Shown one piece after another: positions 1-5,543 of a stretch of DNA of 26,336 bases. Made by a program: the position numbers and the translations under genes. Below the pieces are notes generated by a model. The model was not told the DNA's origin and searched no databases. It worked only from the letters and a program-made list of their open reading frames with translations. Positions within the stretch are counted from its first letter, which is position 1. The number at the start of each line of letters is the position of its first letter. Source of the stretch: a virus; the IMG/VR virus record IMGVR_UViG_3300046167_000128, positions 1 through 26,336 of that record. One strand, given 5' to 3'.

Positions 1-20
1 AGTTTTGACCCCCCACCCCC

Positions 21-399
21 TTATCCTAAGTCTATTGACACCTTGATGTCCCCTGCTAATTGCACCTGAGATCTATCTATCGGCTTAAACCCTGCTCTAT
101 CCAGTAAATCCTTGCTAGCTTCCAGCTGTACGTACTCACTCTTAGCCTTCCTAGATAGCCCTGCCAACTGATGTACAGCTGCAGGAGCATGTCTGCTAAA
201 CTCCTTCGCCACCACTTCCATCATGTACTGTTGCACATGGGCTAGCTTCATACTCTTCTGTGCAGTAACTCTTCCGCTGTCGCCTTCAGCGTATCCAGCT
301 TCTTGTGAGGCTTGTGTAAGATTCCCACCATTTGCTACATACGCATCAACCGAGTGCAGTCTGTTTATCTGTTAGTTTTCTTTGTGTGATGTTGCTCAT
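21..399 (-). CDS. terS: terminase small subunit (one frame break)
   Basis: DNA-recognition subunit of the packaging motor; it would bind the packaging site and hand DNA to the large subunit. The start is the ATG at 399 (MSNITQRKLTDKQTAL), preceded by TTGGAG at good spacing. A stop follows directly in this frame, but the next frame continues with DAYVANGGNLTQASQEAGY, the classic N-terminal helix-turn-helix of small terminases, and then KSEYVQLEASKDLLDRAGFK, the typical C-terminal part. Removing one C of the CC at 350-351 joins both parts into 125 residues, a normal length. The ATG at 251 that a gene caller would choose lies inside the protein. The large subunit is expected next, off the left edge. 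Family assignment is from sequence resemblance; the break is probably a sequencing indel. Confidence 0.85.
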
Positions 400-642
400 A
401 CTAACTCCAACTGTAGCCCCCCTCTCCCTCTCTCCCCCCATGTTTAGCACATCAATTATACCCTGTGTCAACGCACAAAACAGATGTTGGGCGATTAACA
501 GGCTATCGTGAACGGAGCCTAAAGTCTCCGCCCTTCGGGCTTCTATCCTGATCGCGGTGCTTATCTCTTCTTCTGCGCTGAACACTAGCCGTTTGATCGG
601 CTCTACAAGGATGCTTGAACTATGTTCGTCGGTGAACAACAT
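400..642 (-). CDS. possible small unknown gene upstream of terS
   Basis: An open frame from ATG 642 (MLFTDEHSSSILVEPIKRL) runs without a stop into the terS reading frame. The middle part (EEEISTAIRIEARRAETLGS, then LLIAQHLFCALTQGIIDVLN) looks protein-like, with amphipathic helices. I do not recognise a family. The frame passes through a G-rich run at about 418-440 where an indel is likely; in the +1 frame a TAG lies two bases before the terS start, so the real gene may end there. The ribosome binding site is weak and distant. It could equally be non-coding leader. Confidence 0.3.
418..440 (-). other. G-rich purine tract upstream of terS
   Basis: On the minus strand this stretch contains only A and G, with a run of six G, a GGG and another run of six G, about 20 bases before the terS start codon. 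A second G-rich stretch (five G, T, six G on the minus strand) lies at 9-20, just after the terS stop. Possible roles are a quadruplex-forming element, an extended ribosome-binding region or part of a packaging site; none is shown by the sequence alone. Confidence 0.4.
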
Positions 643-984
643 TACATGGCAACTTGCCTTCAGCAAGTTGGCTACACTTCATGTTGTCCAACGAGAACAG
701 AGTCCTAGTAGCATCCTTATTCGCAGATCAAATGTATTAACATACACACACATGAACCCCCGTGCGGATTCTGCCTCGCTTCGCAACATAAAATACAGTC
801 CGTCAACCCCTCATGCTCATTCACAAGAGTTCATTTGCGCGTGAGAGGTAATGAGATTATCAATTTTTCTTTTAGAAAAATGGTCGCTTTGCTTAATCTC
901 AATGACTGACAGTATTTTCCGTGCATATGTATTGGCATATCCACAAGGTGGTCTTGTGTGAGTATTAATATAAGAGGAAAGACA
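643..984. promoter_or_regulatory. divergent control region, no convincing gene
   Basis: The region lies between the leftward terminase side and the rightward early operon, so promoters for both directions are expected here. I found no good sigma-70 pair and no T7-like promoter. Visible structure: a hairpin with perfect 8-bp arms at 650-657/663-670; a perfect 7-bp AT-rich inverted repeat at 863-869/875-881 (ATTTTTC/GAAAAAT); and ATGACTGACAGTA at 902-914, which recurs with one mismatch at 1184-1196 in the large hairpin. Open frames through here look like chance. Confidence 0.45.
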
Positions 985-1158
985 ATGTATACAGTAAATA
1001 GATTACCATACAAAGATGGCATAGCAGAAATAGAGTTAGAAGAAATAGGTAGATATAAATCATACACAATAGCTCATACTATAGCCGAAGCTCTCGAGTA
1101 TCAGCACAAGCTAGATTATTTCTTCGTAATAAAAGAACAAGAGATAGAAATAGTATAA
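985..1158 (+). CDS. small early protein, unknown function
   Basis: First gene of the rightward early operon, 57 residues, beginning MYTVNRLPYKDGIAEIEL. I chose the ATG at 985 because AGAGGAAAG lies just before it; the GTG at 958 has no such site. The protein is acidic, with lysine and tyrosine, and ends in a charged tail rich in glutamate and isoleucine. No motif or membrane segment is visible. The position suggests a host-takeover or regulatory protein, but nothing in the sequence proves this. Confidence 0.6.
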   Translation: MYTVNRLPYKDGIAEIELEEIGRYKSYTIAHTIAEALEYQHKLDYFFVIKEQEIEIV

Positions 1159-1173
1159 AGATATAAGAAGTTC

Positions 1174-1252
1174 GCCTGCCCCGATGACTGACAATAGTCA
1201 AGGGTTCCCTTTGGCTTGCGCCCTTGACTATCATCAGTCTTCGGTGCTGGCC
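1174..1252 (+). promoter_or_regulatory. long imperfect stem-loop between early genes
   Basis: Two arms of about 31 bases (1174-1204 and 1221-1252) are nearly complementary, with a perfect inner core AATAGTCAAGGG-type helix (only the outermost base of the core mismatched) and a few mismatches further out. The loop is about 16 bases. No T-run follows, so a simple intrinsic terminator is unlikely. A long double-stranded RNA in an early phage transcript could be an RNase III processing site, as in T7 early mRNA, or a translation or attenuation element. Confidence 0.6.
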
Positions 1253-1291
1253 AGAGATATAAGAAACAGTAATATATAAAGGATATATACA

Positions 1292-1759
1292 ATGACTAAT
1301 TTAATCACAACAATGACTGAAACATATGTAAACAATACAGAACTATTCAACAACAGACCTACGCTATCTGACAAAGATGGTTGGTACAACGCAGATAGCA
1401 TGACCTTTTTGCGTAAGATGAAGTTACAACAAGAGATACGTTTCTTAGAGTACTGGATACCACGTCAAGAACGTAGGCTCGATCAGCAAAAAGGTTGGGT
1501 ATCACATTGGGCAAGACGCCGCAATGGTGACGAGATCTCAGAGAATAATTACCAAGCATCTTTGGCTCAGGCAAAGGCTGACCAATACAACGTAGAGTTT
1601 CTTCAAGCTCAGTTAGATGATGCGCAACTTGCGTATCAAGCAGAGAACGAAGAAGTATATACAACTGTTACTAACTCTAACGTAGCACCAGATGGCGCAC
1701 CGACAGAGATAGACTCAGAGACAGCGCAAGATCTAGCGTCGCTAGGTATTACGCTTTGA
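1292..1759 (+). CDS. unknown early protein, 155 aa, coiled-coil-like
   Basis: The start at ATG 1292 follows AAGGA at suitable spacing. The first 40 residues are polar (MTNLITTMTETYVNNTEL...). Residues of about 45-115 are rich in K, R, Q, E and A with regular leucines (LQQEIRFLEYWIPRQERRLD; QAKADQYNVEFLQAQLDDAQ), which suggests a helical or coiled-coil structural protein. The tail is acidic. No catalytic motif is evident and I do not recognise the family. It lies alone between the long hairpin and a tiny overlapping membrane peptide. Confidence 0.7.
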   Translation: MTNLITTMTETYVNNTELFNNRPTLSDKDGWYNADSMTFLRKMKLQQEIRFLEYWIPRQERRLDQQKGWVSHWARRRNGDEISENNYQASLAQAKADQYNVEFLQAQLDDAQLAYQAENEEVYTTVTNSNVAPDGAPTEIDSETAQDLASLGITL

Positions 1760-1833
1760 TAAAAGATATAATCTTAGGCTTGGTCATGGGTATTACCCTT
1801 GGCCTTGCCCTTTTTATTGGTGTGTACTTTTAG
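1756..1833 (+). CDS. tiny single-span membrane peptide
   Basis: A 25-residue open frame starts at TTG 1756, overlapping the stop of the preceding gene (TTGA), so it would be translated by coupling. The product, in two parts MIKDIILGLVMG and ITLGLALFIGVYF, is almost entirely one hydrophobic helix after a short charged start. Small membrane peptides of this kind occur in phage early operons and can affect host membranes or exclude other phages. No homology is claimed; the case rests on frame overlap and hydrophobicity. Confidence 0.45.
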   Translation: MIKDIILGLVMGITLGLALFIGVYF

Positions 1834-1917
1834 AAGACACGCCAAGGAATTGTTTGCACTGCGCGTGTGCTAGTGCTAACATACTGAATAGAAATGGAAA
1901 ACAAAATGAGGAATCAA

Positions 1918-2151
1918 ATGGAAAAAGAAACAATGTTTAACACGCCAGATTACGAGGCGTTAGATTATTTATTTAACACTGTATACAAACAGATCGTTGC
2001 ATCAGGTATGCTAGCTGACAAGTACATAGAAGATAATGATTGTGAGCTTGCTAAAGAAACTAAAGAAAGCAATCCGTTTTCAATTATATCACTGATGCAA
2101 ATCAAAAACTTTATAGTGGAGAAGCACAATGAAACACACACAACTGATTAA
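1918..2151 (+). CDS. small unknown early protein
   Basis: 77 residues beginning MEKETMFNTPDYEALDYLFN. The ATG at 1918 is preferred over 1894 because GAGGA sits at the right distance before it. The protein is acidic and helical-looking (VYKQIVASGMLADKYI) without a recognisable motif. Its end overlaps the next gene by 23 bases in another frame, which indicates compact, coupled translation. Confidence 0.65.
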   Translation: MEKETMFNTPDYEALDYLFNTVYKQIVASGMLADKYIEDNDCELAKETKESNPFSIISLMQIKNFIVEKHNETHTTD

Positions 2152-2392
2152 GTTTATGCGTGAAGACTTAGGTCTTCAAGGCTACTCGTATAAAGTATTA
2201 AAACTTGTAATGAAAACTAGTTCATCAGTAATTGCTGAGAAGATAGATCACCATCTTGCTCAAGAAATTATACATCAAGATGGTGAGCGTCATCCATATC
2301 ATGCTTATCAAAGAGAAGCATTCATGTATAAAGTAGCGGCTCAGTTCTTAGATCTGTATCCGAACGAAACAATAGAGGAGTATTACCCATGA
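2129..2392 (+). CDS. small unknown early protein
   Basis: 87 residues beginning MKHTQLIKFMREDLGLQGYS, with GTGGAG before the start. It is rich in histidine and tyrosine (KIDHHLAQEIIHQDGERHPY), but no metal-binding pattern is complete enough to name. It overlaps the preceding gene and shares ATGA with the following one, so the three are probably translated as a coupled set. Function unknown. Confidence 0.65.
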   Translation: MKHTQLIKFMREDLGLQGYSYKVLKLVMKTSSSVIAEKIDHHLAQEIIHQDGERHPYHAYQREAFMYKVAAQFLDLYPNETIEEYYP

Positions 2393-2631
2393 TAGAAGTA
2401 TACGATTGCTTTCAACGCACATGGTGGAAAGACAACAGCGACTGGCCTAATGGTTTAGAACCACATGCTGGTCGTAAGAATTACTATTTCAAAAACGAAA
2501 TAGGAAGTGAGACACACGCCTTCTTCACTGAAGAGGAGGCTGTCGATTTTTGTAGACAGTGGAACGACACGCATGATGCAGGTCGATACAGTCTTAAAGC
2601 AGAGTACCAAGTAAGAGGAACAGGGAGATAA
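2389..2631 (+). CDS. small unknown early protein
   Basis: 80 residues, starting at the ATGA overlap with the previous stop. The sequence is aromatic-rich (CFQRTWWKDNSDWPNG; KNYYFKN) with an acidic stretch TEEEAVDFCRQWN that resembles the end of a small alpha/beta fold. No family is recognised. A good site (GGGAG) for the next gene lies at its end. Confidence 0.65.
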   Translation: MIEVYDCFQRTWWKDNSDWPNGLEPHAGRKNYYFKNEIGSETHAFFTEEEAVDFCRQWNDTHDAGRYSLKAEYQVRGTGR

Positions 2632-2633
2632 CA

Positions 2634-2813
2634 ATGAACATAACTATTATGAATGCAAGTAAGATTAGACAAGTGCGTAAGATCTTCAAAGATTTTACTG
2701 CTCTTGAACTCAAGGTAACTGACACCAAAGGCAATGATGATTATATTACATTGCACTTTGACAACAACAAGCAGCTTAAATGGGAGGCTTTGCCAGATGA
2801 CCAACACAATTAA
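2634..2813 (+). CDS. small unknown early protein, 59 aa
   Basis: Begins MNITIMNASKIRQVRKIFKD, with GGGAG eight bases before the ATG and only two bases after the previous stop. It is a small, mixed-charge protein with an alternating strand pattern (ALELKVTDTKG...YITLHFDNN) suggestive of a beta hairpin. The last 17 bases overlap the next gene. No known function. Confidence 0.6.
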   Translation: MNITIMNASKIRQVRKIFKDFTALELKVTDTKGNDDYITLHFDNNKQLKWEALPDDQHN

Positions 2814-3021
2814 AACACCGCCGATGACACGGCAGCACTATGAATTTATAGCAGATCTAATGGGGCCAATGGTTGCTTGGCCTTCACATCTCATTGACAT
2901 TGCAGATGCATTAGAGAAATCAAATCCTAAATTTGTGCGCAAGAAATTTCTTGAACGAGCAACCAAAGCATGGGAGGATAATCAAAACACAGGAGATTTA
3001 GATGACACAATTCCATACTGA
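2797..3021 (+). CDS. conserved-type phage hypothetical protein, 74 aa
   Basis: Starts at ATG 2797 (MTNTIKTPPMTRQHYEFIAD) with TGGGAGG upstream; the longer open frame upstream of this is a shadow of the preceding gene. The pattern HYEFIADLMG...HLIDIADALEKSNPKFVRKKFLERA resembles a class of small phage proteins common in marine phages, in which a helical segment precedes NPxFxxxxFLxA. The role of that class is unknown to me. It overlaps the next gene by 20 bases. Confidence 0.7.
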   Translation: MTNTIKTPPMTRQHYEFIADLMGPMVAWPSHLIDIADALEKSNPKFVRKKFLERATKAWEDNQNTGDLDDTIPY

Positions 3022-3172
3022 AGTTGCAGCTAAGTTCAATGATTGTCCTGAGTGTGATGGTACTGGCGTAGTTGTATACTCCAGTCTCAACGACGACATA
3101 CCATTAAGAGCATGCACTAACTGTAACGGAGATGGTTACGTAGAGATGGATAAACTTGACTGGCTTGATTGA
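3002..3172 (+). CDS. small DnaJ-type zinc-ribbon protein
   Basis: 56 residues, from ATG 3002 inside the end of the previous gene to TGA 3172. It carries two CxxCxGxG-like knuckles, CPECDGTG (about residues 19-26) and CTNCNGDG (about 43-50), the pattern that binds one zinc ion in the cysteine-rich domain of DnaJ. There is no J domain. A free-standing zinc knuckle like this could bind nucleic acid or a protein partner; its exact job is unknown. Confidence 0.7.
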   Translation: MTQFHTEVAAKFNDCPECDGTGVVVYSSLNDDIPLRACTNCNGDGYVEMDKLDWLD

Positions 3173-3190
3173 CTGCTGCATAAGAGCAGT
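3172..3190 (+). promoter_or_regulatory. inverted repeat abutting an HTH gene start
   Basis: ACTGCT (3172-3177) and AGCAGT (3185-3190) form a perfect 6-bp inverted repeat with a 7-base spacer. It begins at the stop codon of the zinc-ribbon gene and ends at the base before the ATG of the HTH gene. It could be an operator for that protein, or an RNA hairpin limiting its translation, since it contains the only purine-rich site before the start. Confidence 0.4.
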
Positions 3191-3430
3191 ATGATACAAA
3201 GTTATTGGCATACCATACAGGAAAAGCATAAGGAATTTAATATTCCTTTGCATAAAGTATTCATCAAGGCAGGGCTACCAACCTCAACGTATTATCGTAC
3301 GTTAAATGGCAGCACTGAATTGAGATATGAAACCGCAAAGAAAATTATGAGAGTGATGGAACTAATGGAAGGTGCATATCCTACGAGCAGGGATAAGCGT
3401 AAGCTGCATGCAAAAGTTTCCAAACTATAA
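3191..3430 (+). CDS. HTH regulator-like protein, 79 aa
   Basis: Small DNA-binding protein. Residues of about 15-55 (HKVFIKAGLPTSTYYRTLNG then TELRYETAKKIMRVME) match the helix-turn-helix layout of Cro/CI-type regulators: a helix, a turn with G, the recognition helix TSTYYRTLNG, then ETAKKI. The ATG at 3191 directly follows an inverted repeat that may be its own operator. The C-terminus is basic. Together with the next gene it forms a pair of regulators in the middle of the early operon; targets unknown. Confidence 0.7.
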   Translation: MIQSYWHTIQEKHKEFNIPLHKVFIKAGLPTSTYYRTLNGSTELRYETAKKIMRVMELMEGAYPTSRDKRKLHAKVSKL

Positions 3431-3659
3431 ACGTGATACATATGTAACAACATCTTATGATGAAATGATTACAAGCCTGATTGATAGACGGAATCAATTA
3501 GGTATGTCACAAGAAGGGCTTGCATTTAGTATAGGTTGTACGCCATCATTGATTCATAAGTGGGAGCAGTACAAGCGAGTTCCCTCAGGTTTCATGTTCG
3601 CTTGTTGGGTAGAAGCACTTGGCTGTCAGATCGAAATCAGCACGAAAGATATTAAGTAA
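3408..3659 (+). CDS. XRE-family HTH protein
   Basis: 83 residues from ATG 3408 (MQKFPNYKRDTYVTTSYDEM), overlapping the preceding HTH gene by 23 bases. Residues of about 25-75 read LIDRRNQLGMSQEGLAFSIG then TPSLIHKWEQYKRVPSG, a clear HTH_3/XRE fold with the expected SQEGLA first helix and the recognition helix SLIHKWEQ. Such proteins act as transcription regulators. No separate repressor domain or protease site is present, so it is more like Cro than a full-length CI. Confidence 0.75.
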   Translation: MQKFPNYKRDTYVTTSYDEMITSLIDRRNQLGMSQEGLAFSIGCTPSLIHKWEQYKRVPSGFMFACWVEALGCQIEISTKDIK

Positions 3660-3939
3660 TCCCACGTATCCGTGTGATGCATGTAATAATCGTACTGAAT
3701 TTTTTGTTCAGATCATGGCAACAACAAGTCCAGCTACATATCATACCATATGTATGACATGTTATGAGGAGCAGACATGGCAAACAAAAATAAGTCTAAA
3801 GGAATCTACCACGAAAAAAGATTCTGCGAATGGCTCGACAAAATCGGCATCGAAAACTACCGAGTCCCACTCTCAGGTGCGCTCGGAGGTGAGTGGAGTG
3901 GTGACATCCACGTCACACTGGGCGGACGAAAGCTGGTAG
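3619..3939 (+). CDS. putative zinc-binding protein, end uncertain
   Basis: An open frame with CDACNNRTEFFVQIMATTSP followed by CMTCYEEQTW, a CxxC...CxxC pair spaced like a small zinc ribbon. The only start seen is TTG 3619, inside the previous gene and without a good ribosome site. After about 3777 the frame overlaps the next gene for more than 150 bases and its sequence becomes low-complexity (S, T, K), so that part is probably shadow. A one-base shift near 3770-3780 would end the protein at a TAA close to 3797. I trust the zinc ribbon, not the limits. Confidence 0.5.
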   Translation: MAVRSKSARKILSNPTYPCDACNNRTEFFVQIMATTSPATYHTICMTCYEEQTWQTKISLKESTTKKDSANGSTKSASKTTESHSQVRSEVSGVVTSTSHWADESW

Positions 3940-4118
3940 CCGAGGTAAAGTACAGAGATAAATCTAATTTCCCTAGTCCATTTACTGTACTGGATGGCAG
4001 GGACATAGCCTTCTATAAAAGAAAGACAGGCAAACCACAGTCCCTGGTCATTATGCCAGCGGAATTATTTGAACACTTACTAGGAGAGACAAATGGAAAA
4101 CCAAACGAAAATGATTAA
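3777..4118 (+). CDS. PD-(D/E)XK nuclease, Holliday-junction-resolvase-like
   Basis: 113 residues starting MANKNKSKGIYHEKRFCEWL, with GAGGAG before the ATG. The core fits the archaeal-type resolvase / PD-(D/E)XK fold: N-terminal helix with E (HEKRFCEWLDKIG), then SGALGGEWSGDIHV with the metal-binding D, and LVAEVKYR with the ExK pair. Such enzymes cut branched DNA to resolve recombination or replication intermediates before packaging. It overlaps the next gene by 26 bases and sits upstream of the replication and recombination genes, which fits. Exact substrate not provable from sequence. Confidence 0.75.
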   Translation: MANKNKSKGIYHEKRFCEWLDKIGIENYRVPLSGALGGEWSGDIHVTLGGRKLVAEVKYRDKSNFPSPFTVLDGRDIAFYKRKTGKPQSLVIMPAELFEHLLGETNGKPNEND

Positions 4119-4296
4119 AGCACACCTTGATAAAGGTGAATCAATCACAGCCATTGAAGCATTGAATATGTTTCAGTGCTTTAGATTAGCAGCACGTATG
4201 CATGACCTTAAAGAAAGTGGCTATCCTTTTATGAAAGAAATGGTTAAGCTAGATAACGGCAGAGCTATCGCTCAGTACACAAAGGTAAACCTCTAG
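4093..4296 (+). CDS. HTH_39-like small DNA-binding protein
   Basis: 67 residues beginning MENQTKMIKAHLDKGESITA. The pattern HLDKGESITAIEALNMFQCF then RLAARMHDLKESGYPF matches the small helix-turn-helix family known as HTH_39 (PF14090), where ITxxEAL..F...RLAARI.DL is the hallmark. These proteins are common in phages; their targets are mostly unknown. Its stop codon lies in the left arm of the hairpin at 4286-4321, and it precedes the replication-initiator gene. Confidence 0.75.
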   Translation: MENQTKMIKAHLDKGESITAIEALNMFQCFRLAARMHDLKESGYPFMKEMVKLDNGRAIAQYTKVNL

Positions 4297-4321
4297 TACG
4301 GCTCATGATACTAGAGGTTTA
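4286..4321 (+). terminator. 13-bp perfect hairpin over a stop codon
   Basis: TAAACCTCTAGTA (4286-4298) pairs perfectly with TACTAGAGGTTTA (4309-4321) around a 10-base loop. The TAG stop of the HTH_39-like gene is inside the left arm. No T-run follows, so it may be a factor-dependent or partial terminator, an mRNA processing or stability element, or an attenuator ahead of the replication genes. Confidence 0.6.
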
Positions 4322-4342
4322 ACAGTAAGAGGACATTAAGAA

Positions 4343-5027
4343 ATGGAAAGACCTAATGTATGCAGACATATTACTACGAGATGTAATTGATTGGCAAGTA
4401 AACAATCCTAATGCTAAATATATTTTGATTGTGCTTGCACGTTACACAGATTTAAATGGTGAGTGCTTCCCAAGCATACCAACTTTAGTCAAGACTACTG
4501 GCCTCAGTAGAAGTACAGTCATACGTGCTATCAACTGGTGCATAGATAATAATTATATAACAAGAAAGTCTGGACGCACTGGCATAGCTAGTGTGTATAG
4601 ATTCAAACATTTAATGGAGGATGATATGAAGAAGACCAGTGTCACACAGACACCCCAAGTTATATCTAATGTAATAGATATTAATAGTAATAGTAATACT
4701 ACTTGGAGTGTCACACAGACACCCCCCTTCGATGCGTTCTGGTCAGTGTACCCACGCAAGATAGCAAAGGGACACGCTCGCAAGGCATTCGATAAAGCAT
4801 GTAAGATTGCAGATCCCATTGCAATTCTTACTGCTGTTAAAAAATTTGCTGATGCTACTCAAGGCACAGACAAACAGTTTATCCCTCACCCTACCACATG
4901 GCTCAATGGTGAGAGATGGGAAGACGACATCGAGGACGTTGCACCTAGCAACAGAACCAACACAGATTTCTTAGATGAAATCATCAATGATATGTCGCAT
5001 AAAAAATTAGCCATAGATAAGGAGTAA
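4343..5027 (+). CDS. phage replication initiator, lambda O-like
   Basis: Likely origin-binding protein that loads host replication factors. The N-terminal part (LLRDVIDWQVNNPNAKYILI...GECFPSIPTLVKTTGLSRST) is the winged-helix HTH_36 / replication protein O type. The C-terminal part has FDAFWSVYPRKIAKGHARKA and FIPHPTTWLNGERWED, typical of phage helicase-loader/O-family tails. The central linker encodes two identical repeats that look like an origin. Start: ATG 4356 gives 223 aa but has a poor ribosome site; ATG 4343 follows AGAGGA, and removing one C of CC at 4352-4353 joins it in frame (MERLMYADILL, 227 aa), which I favour. No initiator of another type is present. Confidence 0.8.
4638..4656 (+). 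repeat. origin-like iteron 1
   Basis: AGTGTCACACAGACACCCC, identical over 19 bases to 4707-4725. It contains the short inverted repeat GTGTC/GACAC. In the protein it encodes SVTQTP. Confidence 0.75.
4707..4725 (+). repeat. origin-like iteron 2
   Basis: Exact copy of 4638-4656, in the same codon phase (69 bp = 23 codons), again encoding SVTQTP with identical third positions. Confidence 0.75.
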
Positions 5028-5030
5028 CAC

Positions 5031-5516
5031 ATGGACTACAACCAACGCACATCAATGATAGGTAACTGGCTACAGGGTATCTTAAAACGCTACACGCCAC
5101 CATCTAGCATGGATCGTGACACACTCGGTCAAGAGCTTCAGCTTATTGTCGAGGACATCAACAACAATATACCTTCTTCATTCGAGAAGGTAGACTTAGA
5201 GGTCGTGCTAAAAAAGATCGATGGTCACGTCCGACAGTATCAAGCTTCTCGTACGTGGCCGACAATCAAGACGTTCATCATGTCAACGAAGACAGCTGTC
5301 GACGAATACTCACGCAATACAGAGAGCTTGAAGGTGACATCACAGAGCAAGCTCGACGCAGCTGTACTCATGGTCAAGCGAATCAAATCTGGCGGCGCAA
5401 TACCAGAGTGGATACTCAACCCTGACTCTATCTATCGACAGCGACTGCTGCTTGACACAGATCTTGTCGAGTCTGACTTCAATAAATATCTTGATCCTAC
5501 TGCAACAATGCAGTAG
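5031..5516 (+). CDS. unknown protein in the position of a helicase loader
   Basis: 161 residues beginning MDYNQRTSMIGNWLQGILKR, with a strong AAGGAG before the ATG and three bases after the O-like stop. It is largely helical and charged (IVEDINNNIP; VVLKKIDGHVRQYQ; KLDAAVLMVKRIKSGGAIPE). No P-loop, zinc or nuclease motif is visible. Its place immediately after an O-like gene corresponds to lambda P, which brings the host helicase to the origin, so an analogous role is possible; this rests on position only. It could also serve recombination with the downstream genes. Confidence 0.65.
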   Translation: MDYNQRTSMIGNWLQGILKRYTPPSSMDRDTLGQELQLIVEDINNNIPSSFEKVDLEVVLKKIDGHVRQYQASRTWPTIKTFIMSTKTAVDEYSRNTESLKVTSQSKLDAAVLMVKRIKSGGAIPEWILNPDSIYRQRLLLDTDLVESDFNKYLDPTATMQ

Positions 5517-5543
5517 ACAAGTACATATAAGAGGAGAATAATA

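Larger units (their letters stand above)
4638..4725 (+). other. candidate replication origin inside the O-like gene
   Basis: Two identical 19-bp direct repeats, start-to-start distance 69 bp, flank an AT-rich stretch (about 4657-4703) that contains TAATAGTAATAGTAATAC-like tandem units. The block lies in the linker between the DNA-binding and C-terminal parts of the O-like protein. Lambdoid phages have their origin at the same place in O: iterons bound by O beside an AT-rich unwinding element. The arrangement is seen; the origin function is inference. Confidence 0.65.

Noticed and set aside
481-670. Possible tRNA or structured RNA from several short GC-rich stems
   Set aside because: No T-loop or acceptor stem pairing consistent with a tRNA on either strand; only short local hairpins.
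557-844. Rightward open frame in the control region
   Set aside because: No ribosome site, low-complexity Ser/Arg/Thr-rich product without a pattern, and it overlaps the better leftward frame; probably chance.
940-950. DnaA box (ATATCCACA) as an origin in the control region
   Set aside because: A single imperfect match with no cluster; the iteron pair in the O-like gene is a far better origin candidate.
831-1067. Leftward open frame opposite the first early gene
   Set aside because: Antisense to a gene with a strong ribosome site; product is irregularly hydrophobic and looks like a shadow.
3191-3659. Lysogeny switch based on two HTH proteins
   Set aside because: Both genes lie in the same direction within the early operon, neither has a repressor C-terminal domain, and there is no integrase or attachment site in the window.
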